Source: Paraburkholderia sp. HP33-1
GTDB lineage: Bacteria > Pseudomonadota > Gammaproteobacteria > Burkholderiales > Burkholderiaceae
Length of the DNA stretch: 64,000 nucleotides
Assembly (NCBI RefSeq): GCF_021390595.1
Contig: NZ_JAJEJR010000001.1
Location: 992,001 to 1,056,000, forward strand
Direction of reading: 5' to 3'
Shown: piece by piece, positions 39,046-49,969 of the stretch
How the letters are laid out: every line of letters starts with the position of its first letter
Position numbering within the stretch: the stretch's first letter is position 1
Translations under genes and position numbers: made by a program
Notes under the pieces: generated by a model
What the model was told of the DNA's origin: nothing
What the model saw: the letters and a program-made list of their open reading frames with translations, nothing else
The model's database searches: none

Positions 39046-39063
39046 GCTTATCTTGGATGCGCG
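39003..39063. repeat. direct repeat, copy 1 (tandem duplication)
   Basis: This 61-bp segment (starting CGCAAACGAGATATCC) is near-identical to 39665-39725, offset 662 bp in the same orientation. It spans the start of the truncated paralogue plus a copy of the last codons of the 333-aa gene (GCATCCAAG...), showing that one duplication included the effector gene's tail. Confidence 0.85.
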
Positions 39064-39077
39064 TTTCGAATGCCACA

Positions 39078-39707
39078 TCAGTCGTCGGGGTTGTCTTTAA
39101 ATACAGGAAAATTAAGGTCGAGGGTAATCAAGTACCGCTCGTCGTTTGGCCGGTCGTCAGTCCGAAAGCATCGGATATTGAGCGAAACCTGATATTTGTT
39201 GTCGGCCTGCCATCGTGTTGTTGGTGCGTTGCACGCCCGAATAGCATTGCGCGTCCCAGGAGTGTCTTCGATGGGGCGATTGGTCGAAGAGTGAAGCGGT
39301 GTCCACCCACCCCGTCTGAATTGGTTCTGTAGGTCCGTGAGGATCGCCATTGATTCGTCAAGCGGTAATGTTTCAACCTGCGGCGACAAGGTGACGAGTG
39401 TTACGTTGCCTTGCTGATTGGCATAGAGACTTAGAAATTTCGCTGCCGGAGTGGCGAAACCGTATCGCGGATCAGTAAGGCGGAAGATTGCCGGACGCCT
39501 CACGTACAAGTTGATGGAATTCTCTTCGGTTAGCGATGGAAGCGTTGAGTGGGATTGCCTGCGTACTTGTTCGTAAGGCTCGCCAAGTGTAAGAGCGACT
39601 TCATCAACAGGCTTTTCCACCGCCAATGTAAGTAGTTCCCATACGGCAGCGCACCCAACTACAGCGCAAACGAGATATCCAGGCCACCTGTTTTTTCGAC
39701 TCAGCAT
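39078..39707 (-). CDS. Membrane-anchored protein, candidate immunity partner
   Basis: The 209-aa protein has an N-terminal span (WPGYLVCAVVGCAAVWELLT) and a periplasmic domain with no motif I recognise (VDEVALTLGEPYEQVRRQSH, GWTPLHSSTNRPIED, FRTDDRPNDERYLITLDLNF). It begins 2 nt after the stop of the upstream 333-aa gene, so the two are co-transcribed and probably coupled. The gene is tandemly duplicated in truncated form downstream. Lower GC than its surroundings. An anchored periplasmic protein encoded right after a larger protein and locally duplicated is a common layout for immunity proteins of contact-dependent toxins, but that role is inference only. Confidence 0.7.
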   Translation of the reverse strand: MLSRKNRWPGYLVCAVVGCAAVWELLTLAVEKPVDEVALTLGEPYEQVRRQSHSTLPSLTEENSINLYVRRPAIFRLTDPRYGFATPAAKFLSLYANQQGNVTLVTLSPQVETLPLDESMAILTDLQNQFRRGGWTPLHSSTNRPIEDTPGTRNAIRACNAPTTRWQADNKYQVSLNIRCFRTDDRPNDERYLITLDLNFPVFKDNPDD

Positions 39708-39725
39708 GTTTACCTTGGATGCGCG
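39665..39725. repeat. direct repeat, copy 2 (tandem duplication)
   Basis: This is the partner of 39003-39063. It covers the 3' end of the 333-aa gene, the 2-nt gap and the first codons of the 209-aa partner gene. About nine in ten positions agree by eye; homology continues at lower identity through the following ~220 bp. Confidence 0.85.
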
Positions 39726-40711
39726 ATGAGATAAAGGGAGTTTTCAACGTCGTATTTCTGAAGCGGATCGTGTAGCAACTGGTCGAAGCGCTGTGCGGCT
39801 CGCATAACGAATGACATACGCTGATCTGGGTCCGCAAGATTTGCGAGCGGCTGATTACTGAAACGTACGTTCTTGGCGTTGGCCCCCGTCACCGTACACT
39901 GATTCGCAAAGGTAAGCTGGATTTCTCGCGAAGATCCGGTCGGAATATGCAGTGCCCATGCGAACTGGTTGGCGCGCATTAGCAGCGCGAAAGATGGATC
40001 GTTGTACATCGCCGGTTGCAGAATGTTGATTTGCTCGTGACGGGCAAGCAATGCCACGCCTTCTGCAATGTTTCCCGCATCGATCGCTTGAAATGCAAGT
40101 AGCACCTCCGGTTTGCTTTCAGCGAAGAGAAGACGATCCGCGATCGGCCATACGACCGACCCGCGCAATGCCTGTCGTTCTGGCAGGCATCTTTTGAGCC
40201 GTTCTAGCCCAAACTTCTTGTAGAACATGTGCAGGGGCCAAACGTCCAGAAACAGCGACATGTTGCCCTTTGCCAGCATCTGATAGACCTTCGCAGTGCC
40301 CTCAGCGGTCGCAGCACCCGCTGCAGACTGCGTCCCGTAGGCCATCATCCATGCGGCAGGGCCAACACTCGTTACCTTGCGCAAATTGGCAGCACTGTCC
40401 GAAGCCGATTTGCCGATCATCTCAGCGGCGTTGAGTAGCCCGCAGCCTACTTGCTTTGACGCGAAGGCCGCGAGCCCTGCCCATTGAAAACGGCGATCAT
40501 CCAGCCACAGGTTTGCATAGGCTGCATTAATGCGGCGGTTGCGTGTGATCGGATCCTCCGTGGCAACAATCGCTTCGGCCTGTTTCTGATAAAACCGCCA
40601 GCAGTCGACGCAGTCCTGTCGATCGTCTTCGGCTTTTTTCTTCGCGGCAGCTTCTTCTTCTCGCCAGTTCGGGTAACAGATGGGGCAGCGGCGATTTTCA
40701 CACTTTGGCAT
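39710..40711 (-). CDS. DUF2515-like protein with Cys-rich N-terminus, candidate effector
   Basis: The 333-aa protein starts MPKCENRRCPICYPNWREEE. Cysteines 4, 9 and 12, then DCVDCW some 20 residues on, could form a zinc site. The body has NRRINAAYANLWLDDRRFQW and LAKGNMSLFLDVWPLHMFYK, segments that from memory resemble DUF2515 proteins, which in Proteobacteria I associate with putative toxin loci. There is no signal peptide; mild hydrophobic stretches occur (SVGPAAWMMAYG). The partner gene follows after 2 nt. GC is visibly lower than neighbours and the gene interrupts an otherwise housekeeping region, suggesting acquisition by transfer. Activity unknown. Confidence 0.65.
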   Translation of the reverse strand: MPKCENRRCPICYPNWREEEAAAKKKAEDDRQDCVDCWRFYQKQAEAIVATEDPITRNRRINAAYANLWLDDRRFQWAGLAAFASKQVGCGLLNAAEMIGKSASDSAANLRKVTSVGPAAWMMAYGTQSAAGAATAEGTAKVYQMLAKGNMSLFLDVWPLHMFYKKFGLERLKRCLPERQALRGSVVWPIADRLLFAESKPEVLLAFQAIDAGNIAEGVALLARHEQINILQPAMYNDPSFALLMRANQFAWALHIPTGSSREIQLTFANQCTVTGANAKNVRFSNQPLANLADPDQRMSFVMRAAQRFDQLLHDPLQKYDVENSLYLIAHPR

Positions 40712-41127
40712 GAGTTGTTACCGGCGTTGATGTTATTCCTATGCACAACGAAGCATACTTTGCGCAGTCCGTGGGTCGGCCAACCTGATCGTTGTCCCGG
40801 TCGACCGTGCGCCTGCTGAACCGGCGGGCCTTCGTAACCGACCAGCTCCGGCGACGGGTCGTGCGTCAATCCCTGAAGTCTTATACCTGTTCAAACGTTG
40901 CGCGGTGTTTATCAAGCCTGCGCAACGGCGTAAACCTAACAGATCACTGACGGGTCATGTTTTCGGGATATTGTTTCAATGCCCTGTGAATATAGGTTGC
41001 GTTGTGAGGACGTGGTCAGGCTGCCGGCAAGCGCCACCGCGAACCTTAACGCGGGCGCCAGCGTATGCGATGGGGCGCGGAGTGTGAGGGACGTTACCCC
41101 TCGGGAAAGTCGATCGACAGCCAAAAT
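40712..41127. other. Gap upstream of the candidate effector gene
   Basis: About 415 bp without a convincing gene. A minus-strand frame open through about 40890-40712 encodes GLTHDPSPELVGYEGPPVQQ-type sequence and might be the tail of a lost gene. An inverted repeat CGTTGCGC/GCGCAACG (40896-40927, 16-nt loop) is present. No clear promoter is visible for the cassette. Confidence 0.5.
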
Positions 41128-41156
41128 GAAAAACCCCGCAACGCGTGCGGGGTTTG
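41128..41156 (-). terminator. Rho-independent terminator after rng
   Basis: On the minus strand AAACCCCGCA pairs with TGCGGGGTTT around CGCGT and is followed by TTCATTTT. It lies 20 bp past the rng stop codon and closes the long minus-strand gene block. Confidence 0.85.
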
Positions 41157-41175
41157 GGGTTTATCTGCAATCAAT

Positions 41176-42645
41176 CTACATCAAAACAATATCGTACTGC
41201 TCCTGACTCAAATTCGATTCCACCTGCAACGACACCGGCTTGCCGATGAAATCGATCAGCATCGCCAGATGCTGCGACTCTTCCTCGAGAAACAGATCGA
41301 TCACCTGCTGCGAAGCGATCACGCGAAACTCGCGCGGATTGAACTGCCGCGACTCGCGCAGAATCTCGCGCAGCACGTCATAGCAAACCGTTCGCGCTGT
41401 CTTCACCTGCCCCTTGCCCTGACAAACCGGGCACGGCTCGCACAGCACATGCGCGAGCGACTCGCGCGTACGCTTGCGCGTCATCTCCACGAGCCCGAGC
41501 TGGGAGAAGCCGTTGACCGTCACACGCGTGCGATCTCGCGATAATGCCTTCTTCAGCTCGCCCAGCACCTGGTCGCGATGCTCGACGTTTTCCATATCGA
41601 TGAAATCGATGATGATCACGCCGCCCAGATTACGCAGCCGCAATTGCCGCGCGATCGTGTGCGCGGCTTCGAGATTGGTCTTGAAGATCGTGTCGTCGAA
41701 GTTGCGTGCGCCGACGTAACCGCCGGTGTTCACGTCGATCGTCGTCATCGCCTCGGTCTGGTCGATCACGAGGTAGCCGCCCGACTTCAGGTCCACGCGA
41801 CGCGACAGCGCGCGTTGAATCTCTGCCTCGATGTTGTACAGATCGAATAGCGGCCGCTCGCCGGTGTAGTGGTGCAGTTTCGACGGTACCGCCGGCGTGA
41901 ACTCGGCCGCGAAATCGGCGAGCATCTGATGGGTCTCGCGTGAATCGACCTGGATGCGCGACGTTTCATCGTTGACGAAATCGCGCAGCACGCGCTGCGC
42001 GAGATTCAGATCCTGGTAGAGCAGGCTGGTGGGCGGCATGCGCTGCGCCTGCGACAGAATCGTCGCCCATGTCTTGCGCAGATACGCGACGTCGGCGGCG
42101 AGTTCTTCGCTCGTCGCGTCTTCGGCGATCGTGCGCACGATGTAGCCGCCTTTCTCATCGGCGGGCAGCACTGCGGTCAGACGCGCGCGCACGGCCTCGC
42201 GCTCGGCCTCGCTTTCGATCTTCTGCGAGATGCCGATGTGCGGCTCCTGCGGCAGATACACGAGCGTGCGCCCGGCGATGCTCACTTGCGTGGACAGCCG
42301 CGCGCCCTTCGTGCCGATCGGGTCCTTGACGACCTGCACCATCAGCGTCTGACCTTCGAAGACAATCTTTTCGATCGGCTGATGCGGCGTTTGATGTTGT
42401 GCTTCGCCGGCAATGCGTGGATGCCAGATGTCGGCGACATGAAGGAACGCGGCACGTTCGAGGCCGATGTCGATGAACGCCGATTGCATGCCCGGCAGCA
42501 CACGCACGACCTTGCCGAGATAGACATTGCCGACGCGCCCGCGCGACAGCGTTCGTTCGACATGAAGTTCCTGGACGGCGCCCTGTTGAACGAGCGCGAC
42601 GCGCGTTTCCTGCGGCGTGACATTGATCAGGATTTCTTCATTCAT
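41176..42645 (-). CDS. rng: Ribonuclease G
   Basis: The 489-aa endoribonuclease of the RNase E/G family matures the 16S rRNA 5' end and turns over mRNAs. It shows the S1 RNA-binding domain (about 35-125, GRVGNVYLGKVVRVLPGMQS), the DNase-I-like catalytic domain with metal-binding Asp304 (TTIDVNTGG) and Asp347 (VIIIDFIDM), and the zinc-link CEPCPVC (402-408). It lacks the long RNase E C-terminal scaffold. It is the last gene of the maf-to-rng direction, 9 bp after maf. Confidence 0.95.
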   Translation of the reverse strand: MNEEILINVTPQETRVALVQQGAVQELHVERTLSRGRVGNVYLGKVVRVLPGMQSAFIDIGLERAAFLHVADIWHPRIAGEAQHQTPHQPIEKIVFEGQTLMVQVVKDPIGTKGARLSTQVSIAGRTLVYLPQEPHIGISQKIESEAEREAVRARLTAVLPADEKGGYIVRTIAEDATSEELAADVAYLRKTWATILSQAQRMPPTSLLYQDLNLAQRVLRDFVNDETSRIQVDSRETHQMLADFAAEFTPAVPSKLHHYTGERPLFDLYNIEAEIQRALSRRVDLKSGGYLVIDQTEAMTTIDVNTGGYVGARNFDDTIFKTNLEAAHTIARQLRLRNLGGVIIIDFIDMENVEHRDQVLGELKKALSRDRTRVTVNGFSQLGLVEMTRKRTRESLAHVLCEPCPVCQGKGQVKTARTVCYDVLREILRESRQFNPREFRVIASQQVIDLFLEEESQHLAMLIDFIGKPVSLQVESNLSQEQYDIVLM

Positions 42646-42654
42646 GGTTTTGTT

Positions 42655-43284
42655 CTAGAAGTCGATGCGCGCTGCGCGCAGGAGGGCAGCGGTTTCAAAA
42701 AGCGGCAAACCCATGATACCCGAATAGGACCCGTCGATATGTTCAATAAACTCCGCCGCGCGTCCCTGCACGCCATAAGCGCCCGCCTTGCCGAGCGGCT
42801 CGCCGCTCGCTGCATAGCGACACAGGGCATCTGCGTGCACTGCAGCAAAACGCACCTTCGAGACCGACAGCGCCGCGGGCAGCAATGCGCCGTCGGCATC
42901 GATCACGGCGAGCGCGGTCAGCACTTCGTGCGTGCGGCCTGCGAGGCGCGTGAGCATTGTGACCGCGTCGTCGGCATCGACGGGCTTGCCGAGAATGGTA
43001 TCGTCGATCGTGACGGTGGTGTCGGCGACGAGGATTGGCCGCGCCACGTGGCCGCCGTCGACGAGCCGCGCGCGCGCCGCATGTGCCTTCGCGATGCACA
43101 CGCGTTGCACGTAGTCGCGCGCGTGCTCGCCAGGCCGTTCGGCTTCGAGCGCTTCGGCGTCTTCATCGGGGCGCGGCAGCAGCAGTTCGAAACGCACGCC
43201 GAGCTGTTGCAGCAGCTCCTGGCGGCGCGGACTTTGCGAGGCGAGGTAGACGAACGGATGCAGCGAAGCGGAGGGCGTGGGCAT
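42655..43284 (-). CDS. maf: Maf-family nucleoside triphosphate pyrophosphatase
   Basis: The 209-aa protein has [18 protein letters not shown], the Maf signature, and [16 protein letters not shown] with the catalytic Asp pair. It also has [20 protein letters not shown] and [12 protein letters not shown]. This is the YhdE-like branch acting on dTTP/UTP, a house-cleaning and cell-division-linked enzyme. The ATG at 43284 was chosen because the upstream open frame is a low-complexity Arg/Ala extension with no ribosome site. Nine bp from rng. Confidence 0.92.
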   Translation of the reverse strand: MPTPSASLHPFVYLASQSPRRQELLQQLGVRFELLLPRPDEDAEALEAERPGEHARDYVQRVCIAKAHAARARLVDGGHVARPILVADTTVTIDDTILGKPVDADDAVTMLTRLAGRTHEVLTALAVIDADGALLPAALSVSKVRFAAVHADALCRYAASGEPLGKAGAYGVQGRAAEFIEHIDGSYSGIMGLPLFETAALLRAARIDF

Positions 43285-43471
43285 GAACGGGTCTCGATGG
43301 AGCGGGAAACGGATGGCGTGAGGGGGAGGCGATCGATGCGCGAACGCATCGACACAAGCCGACCCATGGCGCAATGTGGCAGCGACAGGTTCAGGCGCGA
43401 CGGGCACAGCAGCCGCGACGCGCCATCGGCAACGAACGAGGGCAACGCGTCGCCGCGCCTCGCTCATGCGC

Positions 43472-43942
43472 TCACGCGCGATGATAGGGATGATTTTGCG
43501 TGATGGTCCACGCGCGGTAAAGCTGTTCGGCCAGCAGCACGCGCACCATCGCATGAGGCAGTGTGAGGCTCGACACGCGCAGCATCATATCGGCCCGCGC
43601 CTTCAGCTCGGGATCGAGCCCGTCCGCGCCGCCGATCAGAAAGGCCACGTCGCGGCCTTCCTGTTGCCAGCCCGGCAACGCGCCCGCGAGCTGCATTGTG
43701 GTCCAGTCCTTGCCGCGTTCGTCGAGCGCGACGATGCGTGCGTTCTTTGGCAACGCGGCTTCGATCTTCTGCCGCTCTGCGGCCATCACGCTTTCGGCCG
43801 AACGTCCCGACGAGCGCTGCTCGGGTTTGATCTCGCGCAGCTCGATGCGCAGCTCGGGCGGCATGCGCTTCGCGTATTCATCGAAGCCGGTCGCGATCCA
43901 GTCCGGCATCTTGTGGCCGACGGCGAGGATGTGCAGTTTCAT
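43472..43942 (-). CDS. rlmH: 23S rRNA (pseudouridine(1915)-N3)-methyltransferase
   Basis: The 156-aa SPOUT methyltransferase methylates pseudouridine 1915 in helix 69. The start [16 protein letters not shown], the SAM-knot motif [15 protein letters not shown] and [18 protein letters not shown] match RlmH closely, and the length is exact for the family. It follows rsfS by 36 bp in the ribosome-related block. Confidence 0.95.
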   Translation of the reverse strand: MKLHILAVGHKMPDWIATGFDEYAKRMPPELRIELREIKPEQRSSGRSAESVMAAERQKIEAALPKNARIVALDERGKDWTTMQLAGALPGWQQEGRDVAFLIGGADGLDPELKARADMMLRVSSLTLPHAMVRVLLAEQLYRAWTITQNHPYHRA

Positions 43943-43978
43943 CGCGAGGAAAGATGCAATGTGGCTGGCACGTCCCGC

Positions 43979-44428
43979 TTACTTGCGGCGTGCCGTGGCC
44001 TTGCGCGCGGGCTTCGCGGCCGGCGCTTCCTCTTCTTCCTCGTCGTCGGGCTCGCTTGCGTGCGCGCCGCCGAACGGATTCGGCGTCGACAGCTTGATGC
44101 GCACCGGCTTGTCACCCCAGATTTCCTCGAGGTTGTAGTACTGGCGAAGCGCCGGCTGCAGGATGTGGACGATCGCGTCGCCGCAATCGACCAGCACCCA
44201 TTCGCCGATGTCCTCGCCCTCGGTGCTGATGATCTCGCCGCCGGCTTCCTTCACGCCTTCGCGCACGCTCGATGCGAGCGCCTTGGTTTGCCGGTTCGAC
44301 GTACCGCTCGCGACGATCACGCGATCGAACAGCGAGGTCAGGTGGGTGGTGTTGAACACCTTGATGTCTTGCGCCTTGACGTCTTCGAGAGCGTCGACGA
44401 TCACGCGCTGCAGTTTGCGAATATCCAT
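43979..44428 (-). CDS. rsfS: Ribosomal silencing factor
   Basis: The 149-aa protein binds L14 and prevents subunit joining in stationary phase. The core includes RKLQRVIVDALEDVKAQDIK, FDRVIVASGTSNRQTKALA and DCGDAIVHILQPALRQYYN. An acidic/basic tail (EPDDEEEEEAP, ARKATARRK) follows the ~115-residue domain, as in other Burkholderiales. The ATG is 4 bp after the nadD stop, so the pair is likely translated from one message. Confidence 0.95.
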   Translation of the reverse strand: MDIRKLQRVIVDALEDVKAQDIKVFNTTHLTSLFDRVIVASGTSNRQTKALASSVREGVKEAGGEIISTEGEDIGEWVLVDCGDAIVHILQPALRQYYNLEEIWGDKPVRIKLSTPNPFGGAHASEPDDEEEEEAPAAKPARKATARRK

Positions 44429-44432
44429 GGGG

Positions 44433-45128
44433 TTACCGGTGGTACAGATGATGTTGAAGAATATAGTCCCACACCGCGGCGGGGACGTGACTCGCGGCCT
44501 GATCCTGTGCTGCGCCGCCCGCACCCGCGTGGGCGAGCCGCTGGTTGACCTGCTCGCGCAGATGCGCGCGAATATCGGTGGCCGACACGTTGAACGCAAG
44601 CGTCGTGTCGATCAGCAGATGGCCGCAGGGCGTGGCCTGCAGCACGTCGGCACTCGCGCGGCGCGCGGCGATTTCCCTGGACACCGCGGGGCCGATCGAC
44701 GCGAGGTCGAAGCCGGGCCGCGTGGCCGCGCCGATATGCGCGAGCCCGAAGAGACGCTGCCAGTCGCGCCACGTGTCGAGATGCACCAGTTGATCCGCAC
44801 CGATCAGCAGCGTGATCGACGCGTCGTCGCCTTCGCGTTCGCGCCAGCGCTCTAGCGTGTCGACCGTGTAAGTTGGGCCTTCGTGCTCGATTTCGTCGGT
44901 CGCGACGCGCACCGTCACGCCCGGCAGCGCGAGCGAAGCGGCCGCCGCGCGCGTCATCGCGAGTCGATGTTCGGCCGGCGACACGTCGGTCTTCTGCCAC
45001 GGCTGGCCGGCTGGCAGCAGCACCAGTTCGGTCAGCCGCAACGCCTCGGCGAACCGCTGCGCGAGCGCGAGGTGGCCGTCGTGGATCGGATCGAAAGTGC
45101 CGCCCAGCAGACCGATCCGGCGAGGCAA
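44433..45128 (-). CDS. nadD: Nicotinate-nucleotide adenylyltransferase
   Basis: The 231-aa enzyme adenylates nicotinate mononucleotide in NAD synthesis. The N-terminal nucleotidyltransferase motif [18 protein letters not shown] and the late [11 protein letters not shown] motif are intact. No ATG fits the start: TTG 45128 gives [10 protein letters not shown], and an in-frame CTG at 45152 would add residues KPNAHPVA. No strong Shine-Dalgarno precedes either. Gene order nadD-rsfS-rlmH-maf-rng is standard for Burkholderiales. Confidence 0.9.
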   Translation of the reverse strand: MPRRIGLLGGTFDPIHDGHLALAQRFAEALRLTELVLLPAGQPWQKTDVSPAEHRLAMTRAAAASLALPGVTVRVATDEIEHEGPTYTVDTLERWREREGDDASITLLIGADQLVHLDTWRDWQRLFGLAHIGAATRPGFDLASIGPAVSREIAARRASADVLQATPCGHLLIDTTLAFNVSATDIRAHLREQVNQRLAHAGAGGAAQDQAASHVPAAVWDYILQHHLYHR

Positions 45129-45198
45129 GGCGACGGGGTGAGCGTTCGGCTTCAGGTGAGCATCCTTTGTCGTGACTGTAAGCGAGACTTGTGGCGCG

Positions 45199-47710
<2,512 letters not shown>

Positions 47711-47738
47711 GTGAATCCCCGAGACTTGAAAACCATAA

Positions 47739-47763
47739 ACGGCCGAGCGGTGTGCTCAGCCGT
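47739..47763 (-). terminator. Hairpin between yebC and purD
   Basis: On the minus strand ACGGCTGAGC pairs with GCTCGGCCGT (one G-U) around ACACC and is followed by TTATGGTTTT. It lies between yebC and purD, about 29 nt before the purD ATG, and may end or attenuate yebC transcripts. Confidence 0.5.
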
Positions 47764-47808
47764 GCAATAAACCATCAACAGCAAGGGCAAACGATGCCCC
47801 GCGTCCCA

Positions 47809-48537
47809 TCATTCGCTGGCGATCGACGCGTTTGTATAGACTTCCTGCACGTCGTCCAGATTTTCCAGCGCGTCGAGCAGTTTCTGCATTTTCACGGCAT
47901 CGTCGCCGGTGAATTCGACTTCGGTCTGCGGCTTCATCGTGACTTCGCCCACTTCGGCCTTGAAGCCCGCTGCTTCGAGCGCAGCCTTCACCTTCGAAAA
48001 ATCGTGCGGCGGACACAGCACTTCGATACTGCCGTCCTCGTTCGTCATGACGTCGTCGGCACCCGCTTCGAGCGCGGCTTCCATCAGCGCGTCTTCGGCG
48101 GTGCCGGGTGCGAACAGGAACTGGCCGACGTGATCGAACATGAACGACACCGAACCGTCGGTGCCCATGTTGCCGCCGTTCTTCGAGAACGCGTGACGCA
48201 CTTCCGCGACGGTGCGGGTGCGGTTGTCGGTCATCGTGTCGACGATCACCGCTGCGCCGCCGATGCCGTAGCCTTCGTAGCGGATTTCCTCGTAGTTCGC
48301 GCCGTCCGCGCCGCCGACACCGCGCTGGATCGCGCGGTTGATGTTGTCCTTCGGCATGTTGGCGTCGTACGCCTTATCGACCGCGAGCCGCAGACGCGGG
48401 TTCGAGTCGATTTCGCCGCCGCCCAGACGGGCCGCGACCTGGATTTCCTTGATGAGCCGCGTCCAGACCTTGCCGCGCTTGGCATCGGCCGCTGCTTTCT
48501 TATGCTTGATGTTGGCCCATTTCGAATGACCCGCCAT
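47809..48537 (-). CDS. yebC: YebC/PmpR-family protein
   Basis: The 242-aa protein has the family opening [20 protein letters not shown] and the motifs [34 protein letters not shown] and [14 protein letters not shown]. Members are called transcriptional regulators (PmpR), and recent work links YebC to translation of polyproline-type stretches. The ATG was placed at the family-typical start. The frame is open 60 codons upstream but has no homology there. Confidence 0.93.
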   Translation of the reverse strand: MAGHSKWANIKHKKAAADAKRGKVWTRLIKEIQVAARLGGGEIDSNPRLRLAVDKAYDANMPKDNINRAIQRGVGGADGANYEEIRYEGYGIGGAAVIVDTMTDNRTRTVAEVRHAFSKNGGNMGTDGSVSFMFDHVGQFLFAPGTAEDALMEAALEAGADDVMTNEDGSIEVLCPPHDFSKVKAALEAAGFKAEVGEVTMKPQTEVEFTGDDAVKMQKLLDALENLDDVQEVYTNASIASE

Positions 48538-49102
48538 ACTTTTCTCCGTCGCGCGCGCCAACGGGGCGCACGCATAGTGCAATTGTCGTTGCGATGTCGG
48601 GCGCCTCGCGTGTTGCGCCTCGATGTCAAACCGTCTGGTGAAAGGCTCCCGGCGGGGCTCCGTCCCCAACCTGCCCGCAGCCGCCGATCTGAGCCCGGCT
48701 GTTCCCGCACGTCGTTCCACACTTGCCCGCCGCTGGGTGTTCGTGCCGTTTCGTGCGTGACCGGCCGGGCGGGGCCGCAGCGCGGTGGGGGCGGGGCAGC
48801 TTGCGCGGCCAGGCGCCGCATGACCTGATGCGAAGGCGTGGTGCGCCAGTCGAAATGGCGGACGGTGGTGCGAGTGATCGTGCGGGACGAGCCGCTCGTC
48901 AAGCGGATTCGAATTTTATCACGCCGCGCGGGTGCGGCAGAGGGGGCCGCGGCGCGAAACAGGGCGCAGACGCAATGAATTTGAAGCGAAAATGAAATAG
49001 AGGGGGGGCGCGGCGGTGTGCCCGGGGCGGCGGAATCCGCTCGAAAGCGGGGCCAGTTGCCGGGCAGCGGCGTCGCAATGCCGCCCCTGCAGAGCCCTTG
49101 CG
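48538..49102. other. Gap between upp and yebC
   Basis: About 565 bp, very GC-rich, without a convincing gene on either strand. On the minus strand an extended -10-like TGATAAAAT lies near 48912-48920, so yebC may have a leader of more than 350 nt. I see no terminator for upp. No tRNA or repeat was recognised. Confidence 0.5.
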
Positions 49103-49753
49103 TCAGTTCTTCGTGCCGAACAGCCGGTCGCCCGCGTCGCCGAGACCCGGCACGATGTACGCGTGCTCGTTCAGATGCGAGTCGAGCGACGCAACGAACA
49201 GCTTGACGTCCGGGTGAGCGTCCTGGAACACCTGCACGCCTTCGGGTGCGGCGATGAGCGCGAGGAACATGATGTTTTCGGCGGCCACGTTGCGGCGCTT
49301 GAGCACATCGACCGCGTGCACGGCCGAGTAGCCGGTCGCGACCATCGGATCGCAGAGGATGAACACGCGGTCTTCGAGATCGGGCAGGCGCACCAGATAT
49401 TCGACCGGCCGATGGTCCTCCGCGCGATACACGCCGATGTGGCCGACCCGCGCCGACGGCACCAGTTCGAGCAGACCATCCGACATGCCGACGCCAGCGC
49501 GCAGCACCGGCACGATCGCGAGCTTCTTGCCGGCGATCACGGGTGCGTCGATTTCGACGAGCGGCGTGGTGATGCGGCGCGTGGTGATCGGCAGGTTGCG
49601 GGTGATTTCGTAGCCCATCAGCAGCGTGATTTCGCGCAGCAGTTCGCGGAACGTGCGCGTCGACGTGTCCCGGTCGCGCATATGGGACAGCTTGTGCTGG
49701 ATCAACGGGTGATCGAGGATGAAAAGATTGGGAAAACGGCTGTCCTGGGTCAT
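49103..49753 (-). CDS. upp: Uracil phosphoribosyltransferase
   Basis: The 216-aa pyrimidine salvage enzyme makes UMP from uracil and PRPP. It contains the family motifs [38 protein letters not shown] and the PRPP loop [19 protein letters not shown] (GYS where many homologues have GGS). It ends [17 protein letters not shown]. The ATG follows at the usual position; the open frame upstream is low-complexity. Confidence 0.95.
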   Translation of the reverse strand: MTQDSRFPNLFILDHPLIQHKLSHMRDRDTSTRTFRELLREITLLMGYEITRNLPITTRRITTPLVEIDAPVIAGKKLAIVPVLRAGVGMSDGLLELVPSARVGHIGVYRAEDHRPVEYLVRLPDLEDRVFILCDPMVATGYSAVHAVDVLKRRNVAAENIMFLALIAAPEGVQVFQDAHPDVKLFVASLDSHLNEHAYIVPGLGDAGDRLFGTKN

Positions 49754-49969
49754 GGCGGGCTCGCGGGCGGCGGCAAGGTGGATCGGTTCGGCGCGCCCAC
49801 CCGGTCGTCCTGTCAGCACCAGGAAGCGGGGCGGAGGGCAGGAGAAGCGCGCCACCGCGCAAGTTTACCGAAAGAGTCGCGCCCGGCGATACCTGAGATT
49901 GCAGCGGCGCGGCACAGTCCGGCACTGATTCTTCTAGAATCGGGGAAACTTCGCCACGAGGATAGACAC

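Noticed and set aside
40447..40869. 140-codon frame overlapping the start of the candidate effector gene
   Set aside because: Its second half is a shadow of the 333-aa gene; only its upstream 50 codons might be a remnant, reported as a low-interest finding.
48246..49925. Very long minus-strand frame across yebC, the gap and upp
   Set aside because: It runs in a different frame from both real genes and is Arg/Pro/Ala-rich low-complexity sequence, as expected by chance at this GC content.
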